Source of the DNA: Colwellia sp. RSH04
GTDB taxonomy: Bacteria > Pseudomonadota > Gammaproteobacteria > Enterobacterales > Alteromonadaceae
Length of the DNA stretch: 64,000 nt
Reading direction: 5' to 3'
Assembly: GCF_003545765.1 (NCBI RefSeq)
Contig: NZ_QXIO01000001.1
Coordinates: 62,001-126,000 of the forward strand
The notes under the pieces are model-generated. The model worked only from the letters and a program-made list of their open reading frames with translations, was not told the DNA's origin and ran no database searches. Position 1 is the first letter of the stretch. Each line of letters starts with the position of its first letter. A program made the position numbers and the translations under genes. Below are positions 37,501-46,753 of the stretch, piece by piece.

Positions 37501-40500
37501 AAATATATATTCCCAGTTTTATCGATAGCTAGATTTCTGGGACTATATAATTGAGCTGATAGTGCACTTACACCATTTATGGCTGTCAGGTGTCCTCCAC
37601 CAGCAACTGTTCTTAATACTCCATCTGTGCCTACTTTTCTAATTAGATCGTTATAATCATCTGTAAAATAGAAACTTCCATCATCTGCTATTACAACCTC
37701 GCGAACACCTGACAATCTTGCTTCTAAAGCCATAACGCCATCAGGACTGAAACCAGCGCCCCTCTTTCCTGCAATATTTTTAATAACACCATCTGGGGTA
37801 ATACCTATTATTCGGGTAGACTCGGCAATAAATAAAGTTCCATCTTTCGCCAGTTTGACATCAGTAGGGTAATTTAATTCAACATCTGAAGCTTGAACAC
37901 TATCATTATCTAAAGATGATGAACTCTCAATGGCAAAAGGCTGTATAACTTGCGGCATACAATCTAATTCACATGGAGGTTCTATAAAACTATTCCCAGC
38001 AACGGTACTAATAACACCATCGACTGAAACTTTCCGAATACGATGATTTAATTCATCTGCAAAGTATACTTCATTATTATATACTGTAATTCGGCCACCA
38101 CCGATATTCATAGTTGCATTGATAGCGGATCCTCCATCACCCGAAAACCCTTTTTCACCTATACCTGCTATAGTTGTAATAATTCCGTTTTCATCAATTT
38201 TTCGGATTCTTGTTCCTGAACTATCTGCAAAATAAATGTCACCATTATCTGCAATAGAAACACTTGTAGGATCGTTTAAACTAGAATGAATTGCTTGCTC
38301 CCCATCTCCAGAAAAATCGCCATTACCATATCCTATATCGGTACTACCCGCTACGGTATATACTGCACGTTCATTTACTTTCTTGGCTGTTTTTTTTCCT
38401 CCAGTCCCTAAATGTAGCTCGTTTGAATTTTTATCATAAGCATGCATATTACTTATAGACCAAGATCCCATATTGCTGATTCTAGTATTTAGTCGACTAG
38501 GAAAGCTTGGTGACTTCAACCTTTTAACCCAGACTTTGTTTACAGTTCGGTTCCTAACACTTCCCGCCCGCTCAACACCTTCTTGAGCGCAATTAGGCCT
38601 ACCGAATTGATTGAAGCCACTGATATTTTCAAGTGATGGTGGGCAATAAGTAACTGAATAGGTATAACCTACAGAGATCTTTGCTATGGCACTATCAATA
38701 ACCCTTCCATAGTTTCCATAGCCATCCCAAATAAAGGTATAATTTTGATTAGGAATTGCAGGAAAGCTTTGACTATGTAATCGACCAGCCACCATTATAT
38801 TAAGCTCAACGCTTAATAAACTTGCAGGAATGTTATCATCAGTTAAAGGGATTTCTACTACATTACCTGACTGATAACCTGAAACCCTATCACTTTGATA
38901 GTGAAGAGATAAAGTGGAACCTACAATTGGTATTTTTTCTCCTAAGACCTGACTCTGGGCTTTAATAATACACCCGTCACATTCATCTTGCTCTTCATCT
39001 TCTGGTATATCATCTTCAGGTGTTTCAGGCTCATCTTCCAATGGCTCTTCTGCATCTTCAGGTAAATTAAATGGCCAATTACAATCCCATGGGGTAAAGT
39101 GAGAAATTGTAGAACGCCAGAAAGAGTCACCTATAGTGAAGGTTTTGGCCAATTGATACCTTTCATCCTCAGTTATAGCTAATTCATCCAATGCACTAGC
39201 ATCAGCAATGTTACCGTCACCTGATATATCTAAATCAGCCATACCATTCGTAATGCTCAATATCTCAACAACACGACCATTCTTAGATGGTATCCATGCC
39301 GACTTTTCTAAGTTATACCAACCTAAAGGAACCCCCCAACCAGTAGGAAACTTCAAAAAGTTATTAACATAAAATGGTATGTCCATATTGAAGTCAACAC
39401 GATTTGCCCCTACAGCAATTGCTTCATCAACACTCAATTCAACAGCATAAGTATAAGCAGAAAAAGCAGGTAACTCACCAGGCATAGCATTAAGACCACT
39501 ATCTCCAACGGTATATTCTGTAGCCCTCACATGCAAAATAGGTAATTGTTTAGTATTCCCATTAGGCATTTGCATAGAGGCTTTAACTCCCTTAGGGAAA
39601 AACAATGTAGCTTGTCTTTCTCCATCAATATCACTTTGTAAAGTACCTTGCGCAACTTGAAAATTTTGGTTATTAGTCAGATCTATTTTTGTCACTTGCT
39701 CATCTAGAGGGATCATCACAATATCATCTAAAATTGCGAAATCGCGCCAAGGGGTATCAATTTTTCTTTGAACCGGAAGGTAGCCATCCTTTCTATAGTT
39801 AACAGTAATGATTCCTCCACCATTAACAGCCATATCAAACCAACCATCAACCCGACTTAAAGTTTGACCAAACTCAGGGTGATCTTTAATAGATATTGAG
39901 ACTCCAGTTAACGGGGTACTATCCCTATTTAGAATTTTTCCTCTCACAACAGCAACGCGTTTAGCTGATATGTCCTCTGTCAATACACCAGTTTGAATAG
40001 GGCTTGTTCCTGAAAATAAAAACTCGATAGAATCTTTAAAATCAATCACCTTATTAGGGTTAAGGATCGGGGCAATATCTTCAGGATTTGGTGGTAATGC
40101 GACCCCACTTGACGGTTTAACCACAAGCATAAATGGTTGACTGCTTTCTCCTCCCATACTATCAGAAACACTAATTTTAACTTGATGTTCCCCTATTTGT
40201 TTTGAGGTTGGAACCCAGTTAACTACACCGCTAAGAGGATTTATACTCATACCTTCTGGGGCAAGTTCTAAACTAAAATTTAAAGAGTCACCTAAATCAG
40301 GATCGCTAGCCATAACGGAATATATATATGGCTCTCTTTCATTACAGTTCAAAACAGGGGTACTTGTTATTAACGGAAAATCATTTACATTAGAGATGGT
40401 AATTGTGACCGTAGAAATATTAGAGTTTAGCTCACCATCACTAGCAATATATTGAAAGCTATCCTGCCCATAAAAATCATCGACAGGTGTATATGATACT

Positions 40501-41318
40501 GTCGAACCACTTAATTGGATGGTTCCATGCTTAGGGGTAGAGCTTAACTCAAAAGTCAATGAGTCTTCATTTGGGTCTGTCGCTATCAGTTGAATATCTG
40601 TACTGTGATCTTCATTGATCTCAATGAGAATATCATCGGCAACAGGCGCTTGATTAACACTAATCACATTGAGTTTAAATTGCTGTTCAGCATTACCATG
40701 AGTATCATCAATCACTTGAAATATAACATCATGAAGTGCTATTTGAGTATTAATAGGTGTCCAACGAATAACCCCATTATTAGTAGTCATACCTTTTGGT
40801 GAAGATACTAAGTGAATTTGAGCTTGTTCCCAATCCAGTGGAATATTGGTAGTTATGGCATATTGAAATAGATCACCACTAATAATTTGATTTGTAGGCA
40901 GAGATGTAATTTCTAACTGAGGTAAAAGTTCTACACCTGATACATTAAGTTCAATACCACAGTTTGGTTTACTGTTTAACTTAACACTGATTATGTTATT
41001 TTCTTGAAGAACGACATCAGATTTTAATATAAAAAATTGTTGGTTAAAGTCACTTTGTGAATAGACTGTATTACCATTTAGCGTAATAACGGCACTTGAA
41101 ATTCGGCAATACTGTTTATTCTCTCCGCCATTAAAGACAGTTAACTGAAATTGCTGCCCTGCTTGATAATTGAACTGAACCGTTTCAACTTTTGGCTTAC
41201 CTTTAGCTCGTACAAAGGAAGTATTTTCAAGTAAAGTTATTGACGAAGCTTTTGCTTCAAGTGAAAGTACTACGGTGCAAGTTAGTAAAAAACAGACGAA
41301 TGCTAATTTTTTGAGCAT
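34269..41318 (-). CDS. Giant secreted NHL/YD-repeat (teneurin-like RHS) protein
   Basis: About 2349 aa. I start at ATG 41318, which has AAGGA six bases before it, rather than the TTG two codons upstream. In order: a signal peptide; cadherin/Ig-like beta domains (about 135-405, with VADDILIEINEDHST and DFYGQDSFQYIASDGE); a carboxypeptidase-regulatory-like module (about 465-530); and a very acidic linker (about 765-800). Then come several NHL propeller repeats (about 985-1340; e.g. DNGDIYFADSSGTRIRKID and AGIGEKGFSGDGGSA), YD repeats (about 1380-2130), and the RHS core (about 2140-2242; SDHLGSPRLI, YDVWGN, RFGARDYDVESGRW). A unique 105-residue tail ends the chain. YD shells encapsulate C-terminal toxins, so this is probably a polymorphic toxin or adhesin. 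Confidence 0.9.
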   Translation of the reverse strand: MLKKLAFVCFLLTCTVVLSLEAKASSITLLENTSFVRAKGKPKVETVQFNYQAGQQFQLTVFNGGENKQYCRISSAVITLNGNTVYSQSDFNQQFFILKSDVVLQENNIISVKLNSKPNCGIELNVSGVELLPQLEITSLPTNQIISGDLFQYAITTNIPLDWEQAQIHLVSSPKGMTTNNGVIRWTPINTQIALHDVIFQVIDDTHGNAEQQFKLNVISVNQAPVADDILIEINEDHSTDIQLIATDPNEDSLTFELSSTPKHGTIQLSGSTVSYTPVDDFYGQDSFQYIASDGELNSNISTVTITISNVNDFPLITSTPVLNCNEREPYIYSVMASDPDLGDSLNFSLELAPEGMSINPLSGVVNWVPTSKQIGEHQVKISVSDSMGGESSQPFMLVVKPSSGVALPPNPEDIAPILNPNKVIDFKDSIEFLFSGTSPIQTGVLTEDISAKRVAVVRGKILNRDSTPLTGVSISIKDHPEFGQTLSRVDGWFDMAVNGGGIITVNYRKDGYLPVQRKIDTPWRDFAILDDIVMIPLDEQVTKIDLTNNQNFQVAQGTLQSDIDGERQATLFFPKGVKASMQMPNGNTKQLPILHVRATEYTVGDSGLNAMPGELPAFSAYTYAVELSVDEAIAVGANRVDFNMDIPFYVNNFLKFPTGWGVPLGWYNLEKSAWIPSKNGRVVEILSITNGMADLDISGDGNIADASALDELAITEDERYQLAKTFTIGDSFWRSTISHFTPWDCNWPFNLPEDAEEPLEDEPETPEDDIPEDEEQDECDGCIIKAQSQVLGEKIPIVGSTLSLHYQSDRVSGYQSGNVVEIPLTDDNIPASLLSVELNIMVAGRLHSQSFPAIPNQNYTFIWDGYGNYGRVIDSAIAKISVGYTYSVTYCPPSLENISGFNQFGRPNCAQEGVERAGSVRNRTVNKVWVKRLKSPSFPSRLNTRISNMGSWSISNMHAYDKNSNELHLGTGGKKTAKKVNERAVYTVAGSTDIGYGNGDFSGDGEQAIHSSLNDPTSVSIADNGDIYFADSSGTRIRKIDENGIITTIAGIGEKGFSGDGGSAINATMNIGGGRITVYNNEVYFADELNHRIRKVSVDGVISTVAGNSFIEPPCELDCMPQVIQPFAIESSSSLDNDSVQASDVELNYPTDVKLAKDGTLFIAESTRIIGITPDGVIKNIAGKRGAGFSPDGVMALEARLSGVREVVIADDGSFYFTDDYNDLIRKVGTDGVLRTVAGGGHLTAINGVSALSAQLYSPRNLAIDKTGNIYFSVRYNQIYQLSKTGIIRLIAGNTSSGFNGDGLAIGAMFDSIGDISVAADNNIFIADRFNHRIRRIGNFFPEFSTGDDIVIPAGSGNELYFFSEDGHHLKTLDTVTNAELYSFTYTTEGLLSSITDINGRVTKIDREAENKVSAIITPDEHRTELSYDANGFLSSISNPEGQANKFTYSQNGLMKSHTKATGEANSYQYDGLGRFVRDIEPTGGGWLIEHVRADESIGEIGYQVNMVTAEGRVNQFAVEPLSTGEMQKINTARDGSVTRVFYTTDGKEVTSYPNGNVLISESTADPRFGMMSPSLKSSVLTTPNGLKNSLSANKKVVLADESQLLSHTSLINTVVVNGNIRQNQYDSLSNMWTYTSAEGRLSTKTLDDKGYVVQSNTFGLEPVNMSYNNDGNLKMTSQGTGQYSRNTVFNYYNSGHQQGFIESIVDTANRETKFTYDSAGRLNSQTLPNNNVINYSYDANGNITSITPANDEVHSYDYSSVDKISGYTPPNTDDIFNSSTQYSYNLDKQLELITLPDGQEVEHVYDSTKGHKIRTKIPRGIFDYNYNSISGQIEQVTSPDASTLKFSYDGALVLSAELTGEVSGKVSQAFNNDFKVVQRCVNSTSCIGFSYDKDLFLSLAGDLTINRASQRGGLITGTSLGSITTSNVYNDFGELLNFSVNDDNVYSVDYIRDKLGRIIQKIETVQGVTTIFDYEYDLLGQLSIVKTNDVITGRYNFDDNGNRTHINGVAIASFDAQDRLKAHDDNLYSYSENGDLVSKTNSVTNKVSLYHYDVLGNLISAAIPDENSPDTVQVEYIIDGQNRRVGKKVNDTLMQSFLYKDQLNPIAELDGNGSVVSRFIYGSKDFVPDYMRKKGKIYRIISDHLGSPRLIINTSDGTVAQRLDYDVWGNIIFDSNPGFQPFGFAGGIYDQHTKLTRFGARDYDVESGRWTTKDPIGLNGGLNVYGYVSGDPVNLIDPNGREAANVATCVAAVEGIGLVSTAIDFNSAVSDAKLNLTHLKNLAKNRAKECLANGDREGFTDYLDIISDIDQQLKSELLNSPPSPFLSGVAVIAAGSACAILSLTPGA

Positions 41319-41696
41319 GAACAATCCTTGTTAATAATAATCCAAATTATATCAGTAATTATGCACTATGCATTCAATAAGCAACTATAATTGCATACAA
41401 TACACACACATCGACATCAAACCATACAAACATACAAAAAAGTAAGCAAGTTTACTTTGACTATGCATTAGAACAAAAAAGTACATATTATTCCTTTACA
41501 AAAAATTTATGGGATAAATGAATTTTCCATAGCTGATAGAAAGGAAAATTTATCAGAACTTCCTCGAACATCATTAAAGCTACTGTAAGTTTTTAATTAA
41601 ACGATGCTTAACTTAGATTTTTATATGCCTATGCAAACTTTTTTACGAAAGCTAACGAGAGCGTTTAGCTTCCCCTATTACAAACGGATATAATGT
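41319..41696. other. Intergenic region upstream of the RHS gene
   Basis: AT-rich spacer holding the leftward promoter of the RHS gene. A 7-bp hairpin AAAGTAA/TTACTTT lies at 41439-41458 and could be an operator or a structured leader. No small gene is supported here. The region ends at the right direct repeat carrying the fdx terminator. Confidence 0.35.
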
Positions 41697-41792
41697 CTGA
41701 TAAAAAAGGGTAATAACATTGCTGTTATTACCCTTTCTAAAATAATATTTGAATAGTACCTAGTGATTTTCAGAAACCATATTCACAGTATA
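41697..41792. repeat. Right direct repeat: fdx 3' end and terminator
   Basis: This is the intact counterpart of 33662-33758. It holds the last ten codons of fdx, the stop codon, a diverged 24-base spacer and the terminator hairpin. The two copies enclose about 8 kb containing the RHS gene and its small partner. Confidence 0.85.
41705..41736 (-). terminator. Rho-independent terminator of the isc operon
   Basis: AAAGGGTAATAACA pairs over 14 bases with TGTTATTACCCTTT around a TTGC loop; on the minus strand a run of T follows. It lies 24 bases after the fdx stop codon. Confidence 0.9.
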
Positions 41793-42098
41793 CTTTGGAA
41801 TCTCGACTACTAAATCTTCGTCTTCAACAATTGCTTGACAACCTAAGCGAGAATCTGGCTCTAAGCCCCATGCTTTATCCAGCATGTCATCTTCAAGTTC
41901 ATCACTCTCTTCAATTGAATCGAACCCTTCTCTGATAATGACATGACAAGTTGTACAGGCACATACTTTTTCACAAGCGTGCTCTATACCAATGTCATTT
42001 TTTAAAGCGACGTTAAGTACGCTTTCGCCTTTTTCAGCTTCAACAACTGCACCATCTGGGCATAAGTCTTCGTTAGGTAAAAATATTATCTTTGGCAT
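41760..42098 (-). CDS. fdx: [2Fe-2S] ferredoxin of the Isc system
   Basis: A 112-aa adrenodoxin-type ferredoxin supplying electrons for Fe-S cluster assembly on IscU. Cluster ligands are visible in HACEKVCACTTCHV (three Cys) and RLGCQAIV (the fourth). The N-terminus PKIIFLPNEDLCPDG and the Glu/Asp-rich helix SIEESDELEDDMLDKAWG are typical of Isc ferredoxin. It is the last gene of iscRSUA-hscBA-fdx, seven bases after hscA. An extra copy of its last ten codons lies at 33726-33755. No iscX follows; the RHS segment occupies the downstream position. Confidence 0.97.
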   Translation of the reverse strand: MPKIIFLPNEDLCPDGAVVEAEKGESVLNVALKNDIGIEHACEKVCACTTCHVIIREGFDSIEESDELEDDMLDKAWGLEPDSRLGCQAIVEDEDLVVEIPKYTVNMVSENH

Positions 42099-42105
42099 GA
42101 GTGTA

Positions 42106-43968
42106 CTAAACCTTATCTACTGATTGTCCTGATAGCGCTTTGTTAATTGAGCTATCCATTCGTCTTTCGGCAAAAACTGCCGTACTTTGATTAACCACTT
42201 CAATAGCATCTTCTATTGCTTTGGTATCATTACCTTGGCTTGTTTGTGCCAACGCGTTTAAATCATTTTCTATCACTGCAATTTCTTCAGCATTTAATAA
42301 GTGACCATCATCTGCTAAGGCTGCTTGTACCGATTCAATTACTCTCGCGGCTTCAACCTGTTGTTCTTTTAACATACGAGCTTGCATATCTTCACTCGCA
42401 TTAGTCATAGAATCTTTAATCATTTGACTGATTTTACTGTCGTCTAAACCAAATGATGGCTTAACTTCAATGCTTGATTCAACACCCGTCGATTTTTCCA
42501 TCGCTGATACAGATAGCAAGCCATCAGCATCCACTTTAAAGGTAACACGAATATGTGCAGCACCTGCGGTCATTGCTGGTATGCCACGTAATTCAAAACG
42601 CGCTAAAGATCGACAGTCATCAACTAATTCTCGTTCACCTTGTAATACGTGAACAGCCATCGCTGTTTGACCATCTTTAAATGTTGTAAACTCTTGTGCT
42701 TTTGCCACAGGAATTGTCGTGTTACGTGGAATCACTTTTTCAACTAACCCGCCCATGGTTTCTAAACCAAGAGAAAGCGGAATCACATCAAGTAATAACA
42801 TATCACTGTCAGGCTTATTACCTGCTAAGATATCCGCTTGAATAGCCGCACCAATTGCCACGACTTTGTCTGGGTCTATCGACGTTAACGGTGTTTTCTT
42901 AAAGTACTTTTCAACTTCGCTTCTCACTAACGGTACACGTGTTGAACCACCTACCATAACCACTTCAATAACGTCTTCAACACGAATATTTGCATCTTTT
43001 AAGCTTCGACGACAAGCGCGTAGTGTTTTATTAACTAGGCTAGCAACCAGTTGATTAAACGTTTCTTTCGTAAGTTCACCTTGCCATGTGTTTCCATTGT
43101 CTAATGATAAAGCCACGTTAACGGTATCAACAGTGGTTAATTGTTCTTTGGCAGCACAGGCTTGTTGCATTAATTGACGTTCTAACTCTGGCGATAACGG
43201 CCTTGTTAATCCTGCTTGCTCAATAAGGTGGTCAACAACAACAACATCAAAGTCATCTCCACCTAAAGCAGAATCACCACCTGTGGCCAATACTTCAAAC
43301 ACCCCTTTATTTAAACGAAGAATTGAAATGTCAAAGGTACCGCCACCTAAATCATAAACCGCAATAACGCCTTCTTGTCCAGAATCAAGACCGTAAGCTA
43401 CAGCTGCAGCAGTTGGCTCATTCAATAAACGCAATACATTAATGCCAGCTAGTTTAGCGGCATCTTTGGTACTTTGACGCTGTGCATCATCAAAATGTGC
43501 AGGCACGGTGATAACAACACCAGTAAGTTCACCACCTAATGCCGATTCTGCTCGCGCATTTAATCGCTTTAAAATGTCTGCTGATACTTGAACCGGATTA
43601 ACTTTACCTTGTCGGGTAATAATTTCTGGGTGATTCTCATCACCACAAAAATCATAGGGTAAAGAAGGATATTTACTTTGAATATCAGACAATGAACGGC
43701 CAATTAAACGCTTTGCTGAGGTAATAGTGTTTTTTGCATCTTTAATGCTGAGTTGTTGCGCTTGATGGCCTACTAAGACGTCATTTTCTTGATAACTGAC
43801 AATAGAGGGTAAAATGTCGCGACTGTCTTCATCACTTAAGGTTTTAGCTTCACCACTTTGAACACTCGCGATTAATGAGTTAGTTGTACCTAAATCTATA
43901 CCTGCCGCTAATCTATGATCGTGTGGAACTGTGCTTTGACCGGGTTCTGCAATTTGTAATAATGCCAT
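42106..43968 (-). CDS. hscA: Fe-S assembly Hsp70 chaperone HscA
   Basis: A 620-aa specialised Hsp70 that uses ATP to promote cluster transfer from IscU. Nucleotide-binding motifs are [28 protein letters not shown] and [14 protein letters not shown]. The linker [19 protein letters not shown] leads to the substrate domain, which recognises the LPPVK motif of IscU. It is in the expected place between hscB and fdx, 71 bases after hscB, with ordinary HscA length and no missing motifs. Confidence 0.97.
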   Translation of the reverse strand: MALLQIAEPGQSTVPHDHRLAAGIDLGTTNSLIASVQSGEAKTLSDEDSRDILPSIVSYQENDVLVGHQAQQLSIKDAKNTITSAKRLIGRSLSDIQSKYPSLPYDFCGDENHPEIITRQGKVNPVQVSADILKRLNARAESALGGELTGVVITVPAHFDDAQRQSTKDAAKLAGINVLRLLNEPTAAAVAYGLDSGQEGVIAVYDLGGGTFDISILRLNKGVFEVLATGGDSALGGDDFDVVVVDHLIEQAGLTRPLSPELERQLMQQACAAKEQLTTVDTVNVALSLDNGNTWQGELTKETFNQLVASLVNKTLRACRRSLKDANIRVEDVIEVVMVGGSTRVPLVRSEVEKYFKKTPLTSIDPDKVVAIGAAIQADILAGNKPDSDMLLLDVIPLSLGLETMGGLVEKVIPRNTTIPVAKAQEFTTFKDGQTAMAVHVLQGERELVDDCRSLARFELRGIPAMTAGAAHIRVTFKVDADGLLSVSAMEKSTGVESSIEVKPSFGLDDSKISQMIKDSMTNASEDMQARMLKEQQVEAARVIESVQAALADDGHLLNAEEIAVIENDLNALAQTSQGNDTKAIEDAIEVVNQSTAVFAERRMDSSINKALSGQSVDKV

Positions 43969-44039
43969 GGTTCTTCTTTATGTTCTTTGGTTGTAAACTT
44001 AAGGGAAATTATTGATTAATTAACGATATAACTAACACG

Positions 44040-44576
44040 TTAATCATCAAATAAAGAATCTTCTAATCGTTCAACTTCAATGTCGAGTTTTCTATAAAAC
44101 TTCAACTTACGTAAATTATCGCATGCCATCTGATTTGATGCAGGAGTATTTTCATGTATTTGCTGTTGCATTAAAGCGAAAATACCTTGGCTTTCTGTAG
44201 CTAGCTCTTCTTGTGCGGCAAATAACGCACCGTCAACATCATCAGCATGTTTAATGTCTTCAAGCATTTCTCTTAATTCCATTTGGCGCATTAAAAATTG
44301 TGTATCGCCAAAAGTATTTTGCTCGTTAGGCATATCAACACCACGTAATATCAGAAGGTATTCAGCACGTTTTAAAGGATCTTTCAAGGTTTGGTAGGCA
44401 TCGTTAATTTGAGCTGACTTTTGCACGGCTAGTAATTGCTCTTGTGAAGAAGCATGGGCAAAACGGTCTGGGTGAACAGCTTTTTGCAAAGTTTGATATT
44501 GTTCAGCTAGCTGGCTTAAATCAACCTCAAAAGAAGTCGTTAAATCCAGTAATTCAAAATAATTAAGAGTACTCAT
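44040..44576 (-). CDS. hscB: Fe-S assembly J-protein HscB
   Basis: A 178-aa co-chaperone that brings IscU to HscA and stimulates its ATPase. The N-terminal J domain starts with NYFELLDL and includes the invariant HPD in KAVHPDRFA and the segment SAQINDAYQTLKDPLKRAEYLL. The C-terminal three-helix IscU-binding part starts near LMRQMELREMLED. Its length is normal. It is separated from iscA by 141 bases that hold a strong terminator-like hairpin. Confidence 0.96.
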   Translation of the reverse strand: MSTLNYFELLDLTTSFEVDLSQLAEQYQTLQKAVHPDRFAHASSQEQLLAVQKSAQINDAYQTLKDPLKRAEYLLILRGVDMPNEQNTFGDTQFLMRQMELREMLEDIKHADDVDGALFAAQEELATESQGIFALMQQQIHENTPASNQMACDNLRKLKFYRKLDIEVERLEDSLFDD

Positions 44577-44651
44577 TGCATTACATCTCTCTAAGACAAG
44601 AAAGGGCCTTATTTGCGTAACTTAGCTAAAAATAATCGGTTTTAGTAACGT

Positions 44652-44687
44652 AAAAAGTGTTCAATAAAGACTCATTGAACACTTTTT
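44652..44687. terminator. Terminator-like hairpin inside the isc operon
   Basis: AAAAAGTGTTCAAT pairs perfectly over 14 bases with ATTGAACACTTTTT around an 8-base loop, between iscA and hscB. With A and T runs at the foot of the stem it would act as an intrinsic terminator on either strand. Read-through would set a lower level for hscBA-fdx than for iscRSUA. Confidence 0.8.
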
Positions 44688-44717
44688 CACAACATATTAT
44701 ATTAGCTAGATAACCAA

Positions 44718-45041
44718 TTAAACGTTAAAGCTTTCACCACAACCACACTCGCCTTTCGCGTTTGGGTTGGTAAATTTGAAGCCTTCATTAAGACCTTCTT
44801 TAACAAAGTCTAATTCAATGCCTTCAAGGTAAACTAAGCTTTTAGTGTCAATAATAATATTAACATCATCAATTGAGAATAATTGATCATCTTCATTAAG
44901 ATCATCAACAAACTCAAGCACATAGGCTAAACCAGAGCAACCCGTAGTTTTGATACCTAGACGTAAACCAAGGCCTTTACCTCGATTTGCCATAAACGAC
45001 TTAACGCGTTCATTAGCTGCTGGTGTCATGGTAACTGACAT
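44718..45041 (-). CDS. iscA: Iron-sulfur cluster assembly protein IscA
   Basis: A 107-aa A-type carrier that accepts or passes Fe-S clusters. The three conserved Cys are in [14 protein letters not shown] and GECGCGESF. The N-terminus [16 protein letters not shown] is standard. It follows iscU by 12 bases on the minus strand and is the last gene before the internal hairpin. Confidence 0.97.
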   Translation of the reverse strand: MSVTMTPAANERVKSFMANRGKGLGLRLGIKTTGCSGLAYVLEFVDDLNEDDQLFSIDDVNIIIDTKSLVYLEGIELDFVKEGLNEGFKFTNPNAKGECGCGESFNV

Positions 45042-45053
45042 GATCTACTCCTG

Positions 45054-45437
45054 CTATTTGCCTTGCTTTGTTTGATAATCTTCAATGGCTGCTTTAATGG
45101 CATCTTCTGCCAAAATCGAACAATGAATCTTAACCGGTGGTAAAGCTAACTCTTCAGCAATAGCGGTGTTTTTAATTTCACCTGCTTCTTCAATTGACTT
45201 ACCTTTAACCCATTCTGTTACTAATGAGCTTGAAGCAATTGCAGAGCCGCAACCGTAGGTTTTAAATTTTGCATCTTCAATAATACCTGTATCAGATATT
45301 TTAAGTTGCAACTTCATCACGTCACCACATGCAGGTGCGCCAACCATACCAGTAGCTACTGACGGATCATTTTTATCTAAAGATCCTACGTTACGTGGGT
45401 TTTCATAATGATCGATAACTTTTTCGCTATAAGCCAT
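45054..45437 (-). CDS. iscU: Iron-sulfur cluster scaffold protein IscU
   Basis: A 127-aa scaffold on which IscS and ferredoxin build [2Fe-2S] clusters. I start it at ATG 45437 (MAYSEKVIDHYENPRNVG), which matches known IscU ends and has GGAG just upstream; an in-frame start 14 codons earlier has no homology. Cluster Cys are in GAPACGDVM, TYGCGSAIASS and KIHCSILAEDAI. The HscA-recognition motif LPPVK is present. It lies between iscS and iscA. Confidence 0.97.
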   Translation of the reverse strand: MAYSEKVIDHYENPRNVGSLDKNDPSVATGMVGAPACGDVMKLQLKISDTGIIEDAKFKTYGCGSAIASSSLVTEWVKGKSIEEAGEIKNTAIAEELALPPVKIHCSILAEDAIKAAIEDYQTKQGK

Positions 45438-45501
45438 AATACTCTCCTCATCTTTGCCAGTAGCTAAAACCACTGACAATAAATTTATTTCGTGCTGCTA
45501 A

Positions 45502-46716
45502 TTAGTGAGCAGCCCATTCAATAGAATCTAAATCAATACCGTCTTTGAACATTTCCCAAAGCGGTGACATATCACGAAGGTGTCCGATTGATCGTTTAAT
45601 TAAATCAATGGCAAAATCGACTTCTTCTTCAGTAGTAAAGCGACCAAAGCTAAAACGAATTGAACTGTGCGCCATTTCGTCATTTAAGCCAAGAGCTCGA
45701 AGTACATAAGATGGCTCTAAACTTGCCGAAGTACATGCAGAGCCTGAAGATACTGCTAAGTCTTTAAGTGCCATAATTAACGATTCACCTTCAACAAAAT
45801 TGAAGCTAACGTTTAAGTTACCGGCAAATCGTTTCTCAACATCACCATTGATAAAGACTTGTTCCATGGTGTTAATACCTGCCCATAAACGATCACGCAT
45901 GGCGGTAACATGTGCTAAATCTTGTGCCATTTCTTCTTTAGCTATACGACACGCTTCACCCATACCAACAATTTGGTGAGTCGCTAGTGTACCTGAACGC
46001 ATACCACGTTCATGACCACCACCGTGTGTTTGAGCTTCTAAGCGAATACGTGGCTTACGACGAACATATAAAGCACCAATGCCTTTAGGGCCGTACATTT
46101 TATGAGCTGAAATTGAAAGTAAATCAACTTTAAGCTGTTGTAAGTCTATATTAATTTTACCTGCACTTTGTGCTGCATCAACATGGAAAATAATCTTACG
46201 AGCACGACACATTTCACCAATTTCAGCGATGTCTTGGATAACACCTACTTCATTGTTTACATGCATAATACTGACAAGTACTGTGTCATCACGCATTGCG
46301 TCATTTAATTTATTTAAGTCAATTAAGCCATTTTCTTCAGGATCTAAATAAGTCACTTCAAACCCTTGGCGTTCTAATTCACGACAAGTATCTAAAACCG
46401 CTTTGTGTTCAGTTTTACAGGTGATAATGTGCTTGCCTTTTTTACTATAAAAGTTAGCTGCACCTTTAATAGCAAGGTTATTAGACTCTGTAGCACCTGA
46501 AGTGAAAACAATCTCACGAGGGTCAGCGTTAAGTAAATCTGCGATTTGATTACGTGCAATATCAACCGCTTCTTCTGCTTGCCAACCAAACTTATGAGAA
46601 CGAGAAGCAGGATTACCAAAATGACCTTCTGTTGTCATATATTGCATCATTTTCTCTGCAACACGCTTATCAACAGGCGTAGTAGCAGAATAATCAAAAT
46701 AAATAGGAAGCTTCAT
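45502..46716 (-). CDS. iscS: Cysteine desulfurase IscS
   Basis: A 404-aa PLP enzyme that takes sulfur from cysteine for Fe-S clusters and tRNA thiolation. The PLP-binding Lys is in [12 protein letters not shown]. The catalytic Cys is in the loop [21 protein letters not shown]. The N-terminus [13 protein letters not shown] is typical of group I desulfurases. It follows iscR by 37 bases. Confidence 0.97.
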   Translation of the reverse strand: MKLPIYFDYSATTPVDKRVAEKMMQYMTTEGHFGNPASRSHKFGWQAEEAVDIARNQIADLLNADPREIVFTSGATESNNLAIKGAANFYSKKGKHIITCKTEHKAVLDTCRELERQGFEVTYLDPEENGLIDLNKLNDAMRDDTVLVSIMHVNNEVGVIQDIAEIGEMCRARKIIFHVDAAQSAGKINIDLQQLKVDLLSISAHKMYGPKGIGALYVRRKPRIRLEAQTHGGGHERGMRSGTLATHQIVGMGEACRIAKEEMAQDLAHVTAMRDRLWAGINTMEQVFINGDVEKRFAGNLNVSFNFVEGESLIMALKDLAVSSGSACTSASLEPSYVLRALGLNDEMAHSSIRFSFGRFTTEEEVDFAIDLIKRSIGHLRDMSPLWEMFKDGIDLDSIEWAAH

Positions 46717-46753
46717 TCGCTTACTCTCTCCAATTTAAAATCAATACGACAGC

